This document shows, one piece after another, positions 27,851-35,569 of a stretch of DNA of 64,000 nucleotides. The stretch spans positions 35,529 through 99,528 of the forward strand of contig NZ_VLKI01000020.1 in assembly GCF_007830235.1 (NCBI RefSeq). Direction: 5' to 3'. The stretch comes from Cytobacillus oceanisediminis (lineage in GTDB: Bacteria; Bacillota; Bacilli; Bacillales; Cytobacillaceae). Each line of letters starts with the position of its first letter. Position 1 is the first letter of the stretch. Below the pieces are notes generated by a model. The model was not told the origin of the DNA. It saw nothing but the letters and a program-made list of their open reading frames with translations, and made no database searches. Position numbers and translations under genes: made by a program.

Positions 27851-27891
27851 GTGCCTTTAGGCGGGATATGAAAGAGGAGGTGGAAAATCTA

Positions 27892-28032
27892 ATGACCTTA
27901 AATATATTATTTTTGACTGTAACCATTAAAAAACGTCAATTATCCGCAGAAGACATTATGCGTGAACAAATGATCAAAAAAATACAGGACCAAAACCGTG
28001 ACCGTCAGTTTTCAATGTATCGCCCGTTTTAA
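27892..28032 (+). CDS. yrzI: YrzI family small protein, 46 aa
   Basis: A perfect AGGAGGTGG site precedes ATG 27892. The peptide begins MTLNILFLTVTIKKRQLSAE, a short hydrophobic stretch followed by basic residues, and ends with NRDRQFSMYRPF, typical of YrzI-type small proteins of Bacillus. The role is unknown. It follows two terminators and precedes two shorter frames with similar beginnings. Confidence 0.8.
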   Translation: MTLNILFLTVTIKKRQLSAEDIMREQMIKKIQDQNRDRQFSMYRPF

Positions 28033-28072
28033 TAATAGTGATTTTAAAAAAACTTGAAAGGTGGTTAGGAAA

Positions 28073-28132
28073 ATGATTTTTCTTATTCAAGGACGCCAGG
28101 CAATTTTCTGGGTGGAGAAAGACTCCACCTAA
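28073..28132 (+). CDS. Micro-ORF, 19 aa
   Basis: GAAAGGTGG lies upstream of ATG 28073. The product is MIFLIQGRQAIFWVEKDST. It follows yrzI by 40 bp. Translation is suggested only by the ribosome site and the run of similarly spaced frames. Nearby GTGGAG and CTCCAC form a small hairpin around its 3' end (about 28112-28128). Confidence 0.4.
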   Translation: MIFLIQGRQAIFWVEKDST

Positions 28133-28159
28133 CCATACTGTGTTAGGAGGCAATTAGGT

Positions 28160-28213
28160 ATGTCACTGCATATTTTGATTTTAACTCTTGGATTCCGGAA
28201 AAAAAGGAAATAA
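28160..28213 (+). CDS. Micro-ORF, 17 aa, YrzI-like start
   Basis: AGGAGG lies 9 bases before ATG 28160. The product MSLHILILTLGFRKKRK resembles the first 17 residues of the YrzI protein upstream (MTLNILFLTVTIKKRQL): hydrophobic with a basic end. This points to a shortened tandem relative. Probably membrane-associated if translated. Confidence 0.55.
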   Translation: MSLHILILTLGFRKKRK

Positions 28214-28320
28214 CCTTTCCCATAGCTGGGATTAACAGAATGTTCACATTCACCTGCTATTTAGGTGGAAAAACCATGGTACATTAAAGGAAACCAGGAA
28301 TTTCTAAAGGGGTGTGGGAG

Positions 28321-28401
28321 ATGTTCTCGATTGTTATGGGGTTAGTTATTTGCGGAGCAATTGGCTGCATCATTGCCGCTGAGGTAAGCGTAACAGAGTA
28401 G
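28321..28401 (+). CDS. Micro-ORF, 26 aa, single membrane helix
   Basis: GGGGTGTGGGAG lies just before ATG 28321. The product starts MFSIVMGLVICGAIGCIIAA and ends EVSVTE, a complete hydrophobic helix with glycine motifs and a short acidic end. It is the last frame before a bidirectional terminator. Function unknown. Confidence 0.5.
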   Translation: MFSIVMGLVICGAIGCIIAAEVSVTE

Positions 28402-28431
28402 CAAGATAAAAAAGATTCGGGCAATAGCATG

Positions 28432-28469
28432 AAAAAAGGACTGACTGCAAATGAGTCAGTCCTTTTTAT
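28432..28469. terminator. Bidirectional terminator between the micro-ORF locus and a minus-strand gene
   Basis: GGACTGACT (28438-28446) pairs with AGTCAGTCC (28454-28462), with an A tract before and T tract after. The stop codon of the minus-strand gene lies in the stem. Confidence 0.85.
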
Positions 28470-28620
28470 TTGGAAGTAACCATAGAAATACTACAATTGC
28501 GACTGTTGCCAGTAATAATAGTAAAGTCTTTAAAGAAAAGCCTTCAAAAATGAATTTTGCCAGGCTATCCAGCAAAACAATGAAAAAAACAAGTGCCAGA
28601 ATTATACGCTGCGCGTTCAA
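28456..28620 (-). CDS. Small two-helix membrane protein, 54 aa
   Basis: Reading the minus strand from TTG 28620 gives MNAQRIILALVFFIVLLDSL, then AKFIFEGFSLKTLLLLLATV and a second helix ending FLWLLPNKKD. Two membrane helices are separated by a short loop. AAGAGGTC upstream on the minus strand is a plausible ribosome site. The frame ends in a proper terminator, which supports the gene over the plus-strand frame at the same place. Family not recognised. Confidence 0.65.
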   Translation of the reverse strand: MNAQRIILALVFFIVLLDSLAKFIFEGFSLKTLLLLLATVAIVVFLWLLPNKKD

Positions 28621-28819
28621 AAGTAAGACCTCTTTCTCTTTTTATATAATCTCATCATAACGAAAAAACCTAATAAATGTCCATTTGAAGAGGAAGAAGG
28701 AAAAGGAAATAATTTCTGTGTGAAAATATCTATATGGGACAGACAAAAACAACTCCATACTTACATAGGAATTAGTTATAGGCTTTTTTTGAACACGCAT
28801 TAAAAGCGGGGGTGGAACA

Positions 28820-29536
28820 ATGTCCGGAATTTTAACTGCACTTGGTTATTTGGTTAAGGAAATTGTGTTCCTTGTATCTTATGTAAAAAATAATGCATTT
28901 CCTCAACCGCTGTCACCTGCAGATGAAAAAAGATACCTGCGACTGATGGCTGCTGGAGATGCGCATGCCCGTAATATGCTGATTGAACATAATCTTAGGC
29001 TGGTTGCCCATATTGTAAAAAAGTTTGAAAATACCGGAGAAGATTCCGAGGATCTGATATCTATAGGGACCATCGGGCTGATAAAAGCAATTGAGAGCTA
29101 TTCAGAAGGTAAAGGAACAAAACTGGCCACTTATGCAGCCCGCTGTATTGAGAATGAAATCCTCATGCATTTGCGGGCATTAAAAAAGACCAAGAAGGAT
29201 GTATCGCTTCACGACCCCATTGGACAGGACAAAGAGGGCAATGAAATATCCCTTATTGATGTACTAAAGTCAGAATCCGAGGATGTTATTAATACGATTC
29301 AGCTGAATATGGAGCTTGAAAAAGTGAAGGAATATATTGATGTTTTGGATGACAGAGAAAAAGAGGTCATTGTCGGAAGGTTCGGGCTCGATTTGCAAAA
29401 AGAAAAAACCCAGAGGGAAATTGCAAAGGAGCTTGGCATCTCAAGGAGTTACGTATCCAGGATTGAGAAGCGGGCATTGATGAAGATGTTCCATGAGTTT
29501 TATCGGGCAGAAAAAGAAAAGCGCAAAAATAATTAA
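28820..29536 (+). CDS. sigK: RNA polymerase sporulation sigma factor SigK precursor
   Basis: SigK directs late mother-cell transcription during sporulation. The 238-residue product has the hydrophobic N-terminal pro-sequence of about 20 residues ([20 protein letters not shown]) removed by SpoIVFB, region 2 ([34 protein letters not shown]) and region 4 helix-turn-helix ([24 protein letters not shown]). The gene is continuous, with no skin-type element splitting it. GGGGTGG precedes ATG 28820. Confidence 0.96.
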   Translation: MSGILTALGYLVKEIVFLVSYVKNNAFPQPLSPADEKRYLRLMAAGDAHARNMLIEHNLRLVAHIVKKFENTGEDSEDLISIGTIGLIKAIESYSEGKGTKLATYAARCIENEILMHLRALKKTKKDVSLHDPIGQDKEGNEISLIDVLKSESEDVINTIQLNMELEKVKEYIDVLDDREKEVIVGRFGLDLQKEKTQREIAKELGISRSYVSRIEKRALMKMFHEFYRAEKEKRKNN

Positions 29537-29566
29537 AGGGACAGCTCGGCTGTCCCTTTAATTATT
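29531..29566. terminator. Bidirectional terminator between sigK and the lipoprotein gene
   Basis: A perfect 15-bp stem pairs AATTAAAGGGACAGC with its complement around TCG. Stop codons of both convergent genes lie in or at the stem. Confidence 0.92.
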
Positions 29567-30536
29567 TTATTCTGCCATTTTTTAATAAAATCTTCCAGTT
29601 TTCGCCGCTATCTCCAGACTCATATAAATCTTTTAAATAGGTCGAGAAAGAGATTCTTCCGCTATTTTGATAATCAGCTGCAATGTATGTAATCGGGTTG
29701 TCATAGCTAAGAAAAGGGATTTCAACCGGAGAGGTTTCCATGGTTTCAAGGTCAATCTTGTTCAGTAATACCTTTTCCTGCTTTGCAAATGCATAGTACA
29801 AGCTGTCGTCCGTGAAAGCCAAGGCTGTAGCCATGATTGGTTCAGATACTAATTCTACTGTTTCTCCTTTATCTCGCGAGAAAAAGATTCCGCTCCTCGT
29901 GGACATAGCCATTATATCGGCATCATCAGGATGTGCTGCGATCATGCCAAGCGTGTCAGCCTCGAGCCCTTTTAAACTGACTGGCTCCCAGGTTTTCCCT
30001 TCATTTTCTGATCGATATACCCCAGGACCAAGCTTAGTATTCTCCTCCTGATTGATTACATAGATCATACCGATATTGTAGCCAGCGGATAAAAAAGGAA
30101 ATGTACTTTCACCGTAAAACACCAGATCTTCGAACGATGCGCCTTTATCTGTGCTTTTAACGATGCCAAGGGGATCTTTTAAATCAGAATCTTTGTCTGG
30201 ATGGCCGCTGGCAATATAACCATCTTTTATTGCCTGGAAACCCATGTAGTCGTGGTTATGGGTGGATGTTTCATGCCAGGAGCCATCTTTGAAAAGCTTT
30301 AATCCATCGCTGGATGAGAGATATAGCCCTGTATCATTTCCAGGATAGCCTATTCCTTGGATATGTTCAATTTGCTGGGCTGAAGCCTTGGTAAATTCAT
30401 AGGGAGATTGCTCGTCCGCCTTTTTGGAAGGTTCCTCCGGTGGGTTTTCACTTTTTTGCTCTTCTGAAGAACAGCCAGTTGCAAGTAAAACAAGTGAGAA
30501 TATGAATAGTAGAACCCCTTTCTTGCAGTGTTTCAT
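29562..30536 (-). CDS. Lipoprotein with beta-propeller/Asp-box repeats (F510_1955-type glycosyl hydrolase-like)
   Basis: The 324-residue precursor has a lipoprotein signal MKHCKKGVLLFIFSLVLLAT ending at the lipobox cysteine (LATGC), a Pro/Glu-rich linker, then a repeat domain with Asp-box-like units: STDKGASFED, SENEGKTWEPV, SRDKGETVELV and SGDSGENWKIL. Such propellers occur in sialidases and VPS10 proteins; NCBI groups related Bacillus proteins as F510_1955 family glycosylhydrolases, but activity is unproven. Start ATG 30536 has GGAGTG upstream; the longer frame lacks a signal at its N terminus. Confidence 0.8.
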   Translation of the reverse strand: MKHCKKGVLLFIFSLVLLATGCSSEEQKSENPPEEPSKKADEQSPYEFTKASAQQIEHIQGIGYPGNDTGLYLSSSDGLKLFKDGSWHETSTHNHDYMGFQAIKDGYIASGHPDKDSDLKDPLGIVKSTDKGASFEDLVFYGESTFPFLSAGYNIGMIYVINQEENTKLGPGVYRSENEGKTWEPVSLKGLEADTLGMIAAHPDDADIMAMSTRSGIFFSRDKGETVELVSEPIMATALAFTDDSLYYAFAKQEKVLLNKIDLETMETSPVEIPFLSYDNPITYIAADYQNSGRISFSTYLKDLYESGDSGENWKILLKNGRIK

Positions 30537-30603
30537 TTTTTTCACTCCAATTGACCGTAGTCCGATGTTTCTTTCCGTTGTCATTATAAAGCATTTAAAG
30601 TCA

Positions 30604-30632
30604 AAATAAAAAACCCTTGCCTGCGGAAAGGG
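30604..30632 (-). terminator. Minus-strand terminator after the CxxCxGxG gene
   Basis: On the minus strand CCCTT pairs with AAGGG around CCGCAGG-containing loop and is followed by TTTTTTATTTT. Short stem but a good T tract. Confidence 0.7.
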
Positions 30633-30664
30633 TCCATAGCTGGTGGGAACTGTAGGTTATGGGC

Positions 30665-30832
30665 CTAAAGGGGAATAAGTGAACTTTTATGTCTTTTCTC
30701 TTTCTTGATATCTGAAATGTTTTTTGTCATTTTTCCTGTTCCTTTGCAGACAGGGCAGGCTTTCTTTATAAATTTATAAGCGGTTATGCTGCCTGTTCCT
30801 TTGCATTTCTTGCAGATGGATATGATTTTCAT
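30665..30832 (-). CDS. Small double CxxCxGxG zinc-binding protein, 55 aa
   Basis: Reading from ATG 30832 with GGGAGGAG 6 bases upstream gives MKIISICKKCKGTGSITAYK, then the second knuckle CPVCKGTG and a basic tail. The two CxxCxGxG units, at residues 7-14 and 26-33, are the DnaJ-type zinc finger. A free-standing pair resembles the architecture of anti-TRAP (RtpA) or short DnaJ-like fingers. No J-domain is present. Function unknown; its own terminator follows. Confidence 0.8.
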   Translation of the reverse strand: MKIISICKKCKGTGSITAYKFIKKACPVCKGTGKMTKNISDIKKEKRHKSSLIPL

Positions 30833-31009
30833 TTAACACTCCTCCCTTAATTTTCCTTTTGCCATTATTATATGATACGTTTTTATGGCGGTGCTCAGGA
30901 AAATATGGATTTTGCTTATCTATCGCAGGAATTTTGATGTAAATGCCTAAACGCTCATCCTGTTGGACACATACCTTAATAATAGAAAGCGAAGGGAGGT
31001 AGAAGCATT

Positions 31010-31159
31010 ATGCCTTATGGTTATTACGGCTATCCGGCCCCACCTTATCCTGGAGGATATTACGGGGGTGGAGGATTCTGGCTTGCTCTGGTGGTTGTGC
31101 TGCTGATCCTGCTGCTTGTTTTTGGAGGATTTGCATATTATGGCGGTTATTATAAATAG
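31010..31159 (+). CDS. YjcZ-like Gly/Tyr-rich small membrane protein, 49 aa
   Basis: A GGGAGGT site precedes ATG 31010. The product starts MPYGYYGYPAPPYPGGYYGG, then one strong membrane helix (FWLALVVVLLILLLVFGGFA) and ends YYGGYYK. Gly/Tyr-rich heads joined to a YjcZ-like helix are found in small sporulation-associated proteins of Bacillus. Assignment is by composition only. It has its own terminator. Confidence 0.75.
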   Translation: MPYGYYGYPAPPYPGGYYGGGGFWLALVVVLLILLLVFGGFAYYGGYYK

Positions 31160-31174
31160 TAAAGATTACAACCT

Positions 31175-31209
31175 GGCTCATACCCAATGCGGTGTGGGCT
31201 TCTTTTTTT
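31175..31209 (+). terminator. Intrinsic terminator after the YjcZ-like gene
   Basis: GGCTCATACC pairs with GGTGTGGGCT (two G-U pairs) and is followed by TCTTTTTTT. Confidence 0.8.
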
Positions 31210-31254
31210 GGGATTAAATATCTTAAATGCATCATCCTTCTGTCTTTATTTAAA

Positions 31255-31491
31255 GGATCTGTTAAAGCTTATTGTTGTTTTTAGCACTGTTGATGGAGCG
31301 GAAGGCACTAATCCCGCGAAAATGCATTCGCATTTCCTTCGTGCGGTGTTTACTCAAGAATGCTTATTCAAGGTCCTGCGGGAGTGCGGATCAAAGGAAG
31401 ACCCCGCAGGAGCAAAGCGACGAGGAGCGTCGGACCGCCCGCGGTTCGCTAAGCTTCTTGAGCGGAAATCAACAGGCAGTTTAAGATAGCC
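31255..31491 (+). repeat. Miniature element, full-length copy 7
   Basis: This 237-bp copy begins GGATCTGTTAAAG and ends TTTAAGATAGCC. It keeps the CATTTCCTTCGTGCGGTG block, the GACCCCGCAGGAG core and GAGCGGAAATCAACAGG. Flanks TATTTAAA and TAAAAAAT are not clearly a duplication. It lies between the YjcZ-like gene terminator and pepF. Confidence 0.85.
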
Positions 31492-31585
31492 TAAAAAATA
31501 AACTATTCGGTCATTTTGATAGAAATTTCGGAAAAATTACTTTATAATACTTCTATATACGAAATATTATTACAGGGGGAAAATC

Positions 31586-33385
31586 ATGACTGCTACAGCA
31601 TATTCGACAGTTTGGGATTTGGATGTTTTTTTTAAAGGCGGAAGTGCTTCAGAGGAGTTTGGACAGCACTTGCAAGAAACAAGAAAACATATCGATTCAT
31701 TCTATAATCAGGTACATAAATGGCAGCCTTCTAATTCAGCTGCAGATGCACAGGCAATCAGCGAGTATATAGATTTATTCCAGCAAACGGCTAAAAAGCT
31801 TCACCAGGCAGGAGCCTTTGTCAGCTGCCTGCAGGCTCAAAATACAGAAGATAAAAAGGCAAAAGCCCTTAGAGGATCAACTACTGAGCTGAGTGCATCT
31901 TTCCAAACTGCCTTAACGATTTTTGATCAGAAGCTTGCGGGTTATGGTCAGGAAGTATGGACCGAAATAATAAAGGACGAAAGCTTGAATGAACTGGCTT
32001 TTGTATTAACAGAGCGGCGTGAGAGTGCAGCAGAAAAATTATCCCAAGAGGAAGAATCTGTGATTAATGCTTTAGCAATTGATGGTTACCATGGCTGGGG
32101 CCAAATGTACGATGTTATTGTCGGGAATATTAAAATTCCTTTCCGTGAAAATGGAGAGGATAAACAGTTTTCTGTAGGCCAGGCAGCAAATAAATTTTCA
32201 AGCCCCGACAGAACTCTGCGGAAGGAAGTTTTTGAAAAGTGGGAAGAAGCATGGAGCAGCCAGGCAGATTATCTATCTAAGACCTTAAATCATTTGGGGG
32301 GATTTAGGTTAAATGTTTATAAATTAAGAGGCTGGGAGGATTTCTTGAAAGAGCCCCTCGATTTGAACAGAATGAAAAAAGAAACCTTGGATACAATGTG
32401 GGAGGTTATCTCTAAGAATAAAGCGCCGCTTGTTAAATACCTGAATAGAAAGGCAGAGCTTCTGGGCATTGAAAAATTAAGCTGGTATGACCTGGATGCA
32501 CCGCTTAGCAAGACAGAGACGAAAGTATCCTACCAGGATGGCGCAGAATTTATCCTGGAACAGTTTTCTCTTTTTGGGGAGGAAATGACGGCTTTTTCCA
32601 AAAAGGCATTTGAAGATAAGTGGATTGAGGCAGAAGATCGCCCTGGAAAGGCTCCAGGCGGTTTCCATACCTACTTCCCGGAAAGCAGCCAGTCAAGAAT
32701 CTTTATGACATATTCCGGAACACCATCTAACATTTCTACCTTGGCACATGAGCTTGGACACGGGTTCCACACTTATGCGATGAGAGACCTCCATTTATTG
32801 AACCGCAGCTATGCGATGAATGTAGCAGAAACAGCATCAACTTTCGCTGAAATGATCGTTGCAGATGCTTCAGTTAAAAATGCCAAGGCAGAAGAGGAAA
32901 AACTTGCACTTTTGGAAGAAAAGGTTCAAAGATCGGTAGCGCTTCTAATGAACATCCATGCCCGTTTCCTTTTTGAATCTCGTTTTTATACAGAAAGAAA
33001 ACTGGGCAATGTGAGTACAGAACGATTGAATGAGCTGATGGTGGAAGCGCAGAAAGAAGCTTATGGAAACGCGCTGAATGAGTACCATCCATCTTTCTGG
33101 GCTTCGAAGCTGCATTTTTATATTACAGGCGTGCCATTCTATAACTTCCCCTACACCTTTGGCTATTTGTTCTCGCTGGGCATTTATGCTCAGGCTCTTA
33201 AGGAGGGGAAAGGATACGAGGAAAAATATATAGCTATATTAAAAGATACGGCTTCCATGACGGTTGAGGACTTAGCGATGAAACATCTAAATGCTGATTT
33301 AACAAAGCCGGAATTCTGGGAAAGTGCAGTTCAATTGTGCATTGATGATGTAGAAGAGTTCCTTTCATTAACAGAAAACAAATAA
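31586..33385 (+). CDS. pepF: Oligoendopeptidase F-type zinc metallopeptidase (M3B family)
   Basis: M3 peptidases cleave short peptides in the cytosol. The 599-residue protein shows the zinc motif HELGH (in LAHELGHGFHTY, near residues 388-392), the third zinc ligand region NVAETASTFAEMI and the C-terminal ITGVPFYNFPYTFGYLFSLG substrate region of the M3B group. No signal peptide is present. ATG 31586 follows AGGGGG. A TTTATAAT -10-like box is visible about 40 bases upstream. Not part of an operon. Confidence 0.92.
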   Translation: MTATAYSTVWDLDVFFKGGSASEEFGQHLQETRKHIDSFYNQVHKWQPSNSAADAQAISEYIDLFQQTAKKLHQAGAFVSCLQAQNTEDKKAKALRGSTTELSASFQTALTIFDQKLAGYGQEVWTEIIKDESLNELAFVLTERRESAAEKLSQEEESVINALAIDGYHGWGQMYDVIVGNIKIPFRENGEDKQFSVGQAANKFSSPDRTLRKEVFEKWEEAWSSQADYLSKTLNHLGGFRLNVYKLRGWEDFLKEPLDLNRMKKETLDTMWEVISKNKAPLVKYLNRKAELLGIEKLSWYDLDAPLSKTETKVSYQDGAEFILEQFSLFGEEMTAFSKKAFEDKWIEAEDRPGKAPGGFHTYFPESSQSRIFMTYSGTPSNISTLAHELGHGFHTYAMRDLHLLNRSYAMNVAETASTFAEMIVADASVKNAKAEEEKLALLEEKVQRSVALLMNIHARFLFESRFYTERKLGNVSTERLNELMVEAQKEAYGNALNEYHPSFWASKLHFYITGVPFYNFPYTFGYLFSLGIYAQALKEGKGYEEKYIAILKDTASMTVEDLAMKHLNADLTKPEFWESAVQLCIDDVEEFLSLTENK

Positions 33386-33395
33386 GAATGAAAGT

Positions 33396-33426
33396 AGCCG
33401 CGCTCAGGTGAGCACGGCTCTTTTTT
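33396..33426. terminator. Terminator between convergent pepF and pssA
   Basis: AGCCG-GCTC pairs with GAGC-CGGCT around AGGT (one mismatch each side), followed by CTTTTTTA. It reads best for pepF. Confidence 0.8.
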
Positions 33427-33964
33427 ACATTTTTTTAAGCTTGAAAGGGCTTATCATCAAAAAAGAAAGGATCAGCATGATAAAGAGGAAAAAAGGTTCG
33501 GGCCAATAAGGCACAGCAAGAAAACTCAATGTAGCAAGGCAGCCTGCAGCTGTAATGGGAAGACCGGTAAAATAGCCGTTATTTTCGCTTATATTAAACC
33601 GCGCAAGCCGAAAAGCTCCGCACCCGATATAAAGGATTGTGAAGAACGAACCAGGTACTCCCAATCCAGACAAAATCCCCTGATACAATATAAGTGCAGG
33701 AGCAACTCCAAAAGATATGATATCACTCATAGAATCAAGCTGCTTTCCCAAATCCGATTCAATATTCATTTTTCTTGCTGCCATGCCGTCAAAGCGGTCA
33801 GCAAGAGCTGCCACAAAGATAAGCAGCACACTTAAATTAAGATTTCCATTAATAGAAAATAAAATGGCGAAGCCTCCTAAAGACAAATTAGCCAGTGTAA
33901 GGACATTGGCTGTCTGTGCCTTTAGCTTCTTGATGGTTAAATCAAGAACATCAGATAAAAACAT
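33425..33964 (-). CDS. pssA: CDP-diacylglycerol-serine O-phosphatidyltransferase
   Basis: PssA makes phosphatidylserine from CDP-diacylglycerol and serine. The 179-residue membrane protein carries the CDP-alcohol phosphotransferase motif DGMAARKMNIESDLGKQLDS with the conserved Asp and Arg residues, between several membrane helices. AAGGAG upstream on the minus strand sets ATG 33964; the GTG nine bases earlier lies inside that site. psd, the next enzyme of phosphatidylethanolamine synthesis, is divergent from it. Confidence 0.93.
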   Translation of the reverse strand: MFLSDVLDLTIKKLKAQTANVLTLANLSLGGFAILFSINGNLNLSVLLIFVAALADRFDGMAARKMNIESDLGKQLDSMSDIISFGVAPALILYQGILSGLGVPGSFFTILYIGCGAFRLARFNISENNGYFTGLPITAAGCLATLSFLAVPYWPEPFFLFIMLILSFLMISPFKLKKM

Positions 33965-34151
33965 TTTATACACTCCTTGTAAGTCAAAGGGATAGCAGCT
34001 GGTTTGACAGATATATATACATTCTAAAAAAGGATGGCAAAGCTGGGGGAGTTTGTGGCAAACTTAGTTTAATTTGTTATATAATAATATTTTATTCTAT
34101 GGTTTTTATGCCTGTTCGTAAAGAACATATTTCATTTAGGGGGCCTGCCAG

Positions 34152-34928
34152 TTGATTAAGTCTTTATATCGCCTGATGATTGAGCTTACAAATCGGAGAT
34201 GGACATCCGCACTGCTGCAAAGTTTTGCACGATCAAAATGGAGCAGATGGGCCATTCCTTCATTTTCAAGGATCTATAACATAAATGAGAGAGAGATGGA
34301 AAGGGAATTAAAGGAGTACCCTTCTCTTCATGAGTTTTTTATCAGGAGGTTAAAAGAAGGGGCACGAATCACGGATGAAAGCCCTGATTCGGTTGTCAGC
34401 CCTGTAGATGCTGTTATTGAGAATATAGGGAGCATCCAATCCAGCCGTATCATAACTGTGAAAGGAAAAGACTACTCCATCTCAGAGATGCTGGGTGAGA
34501 ATAAAGCAAAAAAATATACTGATGGCACTTATATGATATTTTACTTAAGTCCCAGCCACTATCACCGTATCCACAGCCCTGTAACAGGAAAGGTAGCAGA
34601 CCAATGGGTACTCGGTTCAAAATCTTATCCAGTGAACAAATGGGGATTGAAATATGGGAGGAGTACCCTTTCAAAGAATTATCGAAGCATTACAGAGGTA
34701 ATGCATGGAACTGCATCTATCGCAATTGTAAAAGTGGGTGCCATGTTTGTTAATTCCATTGAGCTTATCCATGAAGGAGATCAGCTGGAAAAGGGAAAGG
34801 AAATGGCTTATTTTACGTTCGGTTCAACTGTCATCCTTCTTTTCGAGAAAGGAAGGTTTGAACTGAATCCATCCATTAAGACACCGGCTCACATAAAAGT
34901 AGGGGAGCGTATTGGAAATATTTTATAG
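34152..34928 (+). CDS. psd: Phosphatidylserine decarboxylase proenzyme
   Basis: Psd converts phosphatidylserine to phosphatidylethanolamine using a pyruvoyl group formed by self-cleavage. The 258-residue protein has the cleavage motif FGST near residues 228-231 (YFTFGSTVILLFEKG), the histidine-containing LSPSHYHRIHSPVTG and SPVDAVIENIG. TTG 34152 is preceded by AGGGGGC. Divergent from pssA, so both PE-synthesis steps lie together. Confidence 0.93.
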   Translation: MIKSLYRLMIELTNRRWTSALLQSFARSKWSRWAIPSFSRIYNINEREMERELKEYPSLHEFFIRRLKEGARITDESPDSVVSPVDAVIENIGSIQSSRIITVKGKDYSISEMLGENKAKKYTDGTYMIFYLSPSHYHRIHSPVTGKVADQWVLGSKSYPVNKWGLKYGRSTLSKNYRSITEVMHGTASIAIVKVGAMFVNSIELIHEGDQLEKGKEMAYFTFGSTVILLFEKGRFELNPSIKTPAHIKVGERIGNIL

Positions 34929-34931
34929 AAA

Positions 34932-35172
34932 GGCTATGTTAAACATGTCTGTTGATTTCCGCTCAAGGAAGCTCTGCGAACCGCGGGCGGTCCGACGCTC
35001 CTCAAGCCATAAGCATGCGGGGTCTCCCTTTGACTCGCTTCTCCCGCTGGACTTTGAATAAGCATCCTCTAATAAATACCGCACGAAGAAAATGCGAATG
35101 CATTTCGAGGATCTCGCGCCATCAGCTCAAATCAACAGAGTGCCAAAATCAGCAATGAGCTTTAACATAGCC
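34932..35172 (-). repeat. Miniature element, full-length copy 8, minus orientation
   Basis: This 241-bp copy has the best terminal inverted repeat: GGCTATGTTAAA at the left and TTTAACATAGCC at the right, exact complements. Flanks TATAGAAA (34924-34931) and CATAGAAA (35173-35180) agree at 7 of 8 bases. It sits three bases after the psd stop codon and directly before the T tract of the sda terminator, with its core reading on the minus strand. Confidence 0.9.
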
Positions 35173-35176
35173 CATA

Positions 35177-35200
35177 GAAAAAAAGCCCTGTTCAGGGCTT
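35177..35200 (-). terminator. Minus-strand terminator of sda
   Basis: AAGCCCTG pairs with CAGGGCTT around a 2-base centre and, on the minus strand, is followed by TTTTTTTC. The target duplication of copy 8 overlaps this T tract. Confidence 0.8.
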
Positions 35201-35207
35201 GTACTTT

Positions 35208-35348
35208 TTAAGAAGAGACTTTTATTCTGTTAGATAATGAGCGCCGGTGGATTTCTGTTTCTATTAAACGGATGAAGTCTTTGCTGAGCTGCAGTTCCCT
35301 TGCTTTATGATAGGATTCAATAAGTAATTCATCTGACAATTTGCGCAT
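35208..35348 (-). CDS. sda: Sporulation checkpoint histidine kinase inhibitor Sda
   Basis: Sda binds KinA and blocks sporulation when DNA replication is disturbed. The 46-residue protein [20 protein letters not shown]... ends [12 protein letters not shown] and matches Sda along its whole length, including the helical hairpin. GGAGGTGG lies upstream of ATG 35348 on the minus strand; longer upstream extensions of the frame have no such site. DnaA boxes lie upstream, matching the known DnaA control of sda. Confidence 0.95.
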   Translation of the reverse strand: MRKLSDELLIESYHKARELQLSKDFIRLIETEIHRRSLSNRIKVSS

Positions 35349-35456
35349 GCCTGCCCCACCTCCAGGAAAAAAAATGTACGGTTCTAACTGATTATTTTTA
35401 TACATATAATGTAAGATTTTATGTTGTACCCCTACTCTAGCAAAATTAAACAATTA

Positions 35457-35468
35457 GAACAACTGTTC
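35457..35468. promoter_or_regulatory. LexA-like palindrome upstream of sda
   Basis: GAAC-AACT-GTTC fits the core of the Bacillus SOS box (CGAAC-N4-GTTCG) with both half-sites perfect but outer bases different. It lies about 110 bases before the sda start codon and next to the DnaA boxes. Sequence match only. Confidence 0.45.
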
Positions 35469-35470
35469 TG

Positions 35471-35569
35471 TTATCCACAGGCATTGGTGGATAACCTGTG
35501 ATTATTTTGTTTATAAAAAGGGGAAAAGTATAAGAATCACATTGGATTATGTGCATAAAGTTATCCACA
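35471..35569. promoter_or_regulatory. Cluster of DnaA boxes upstream of sda
   Basis: Two perfect DnaA boxes TTATCCACA lie at 35471-35479 and 35561-35569. Two one-mismatch boxes read on the other strand lie at 35486-35494 (GGTGGATAA) and 35550-35558 (TGTGCATAA). In Bacillus subtilis DnaA activates sda transcription from such boxes. The rest of the 527-bp gap between sda and yqeG, to 35875, shows no gene. Confidence 0.85.

Noticed and set aside
28451..28660. Plus-strand frame of 69 codons
   Set aside because: No start signal, polar composition without pattern, and it overlaps a better supported minus-strand gene and a terminator.
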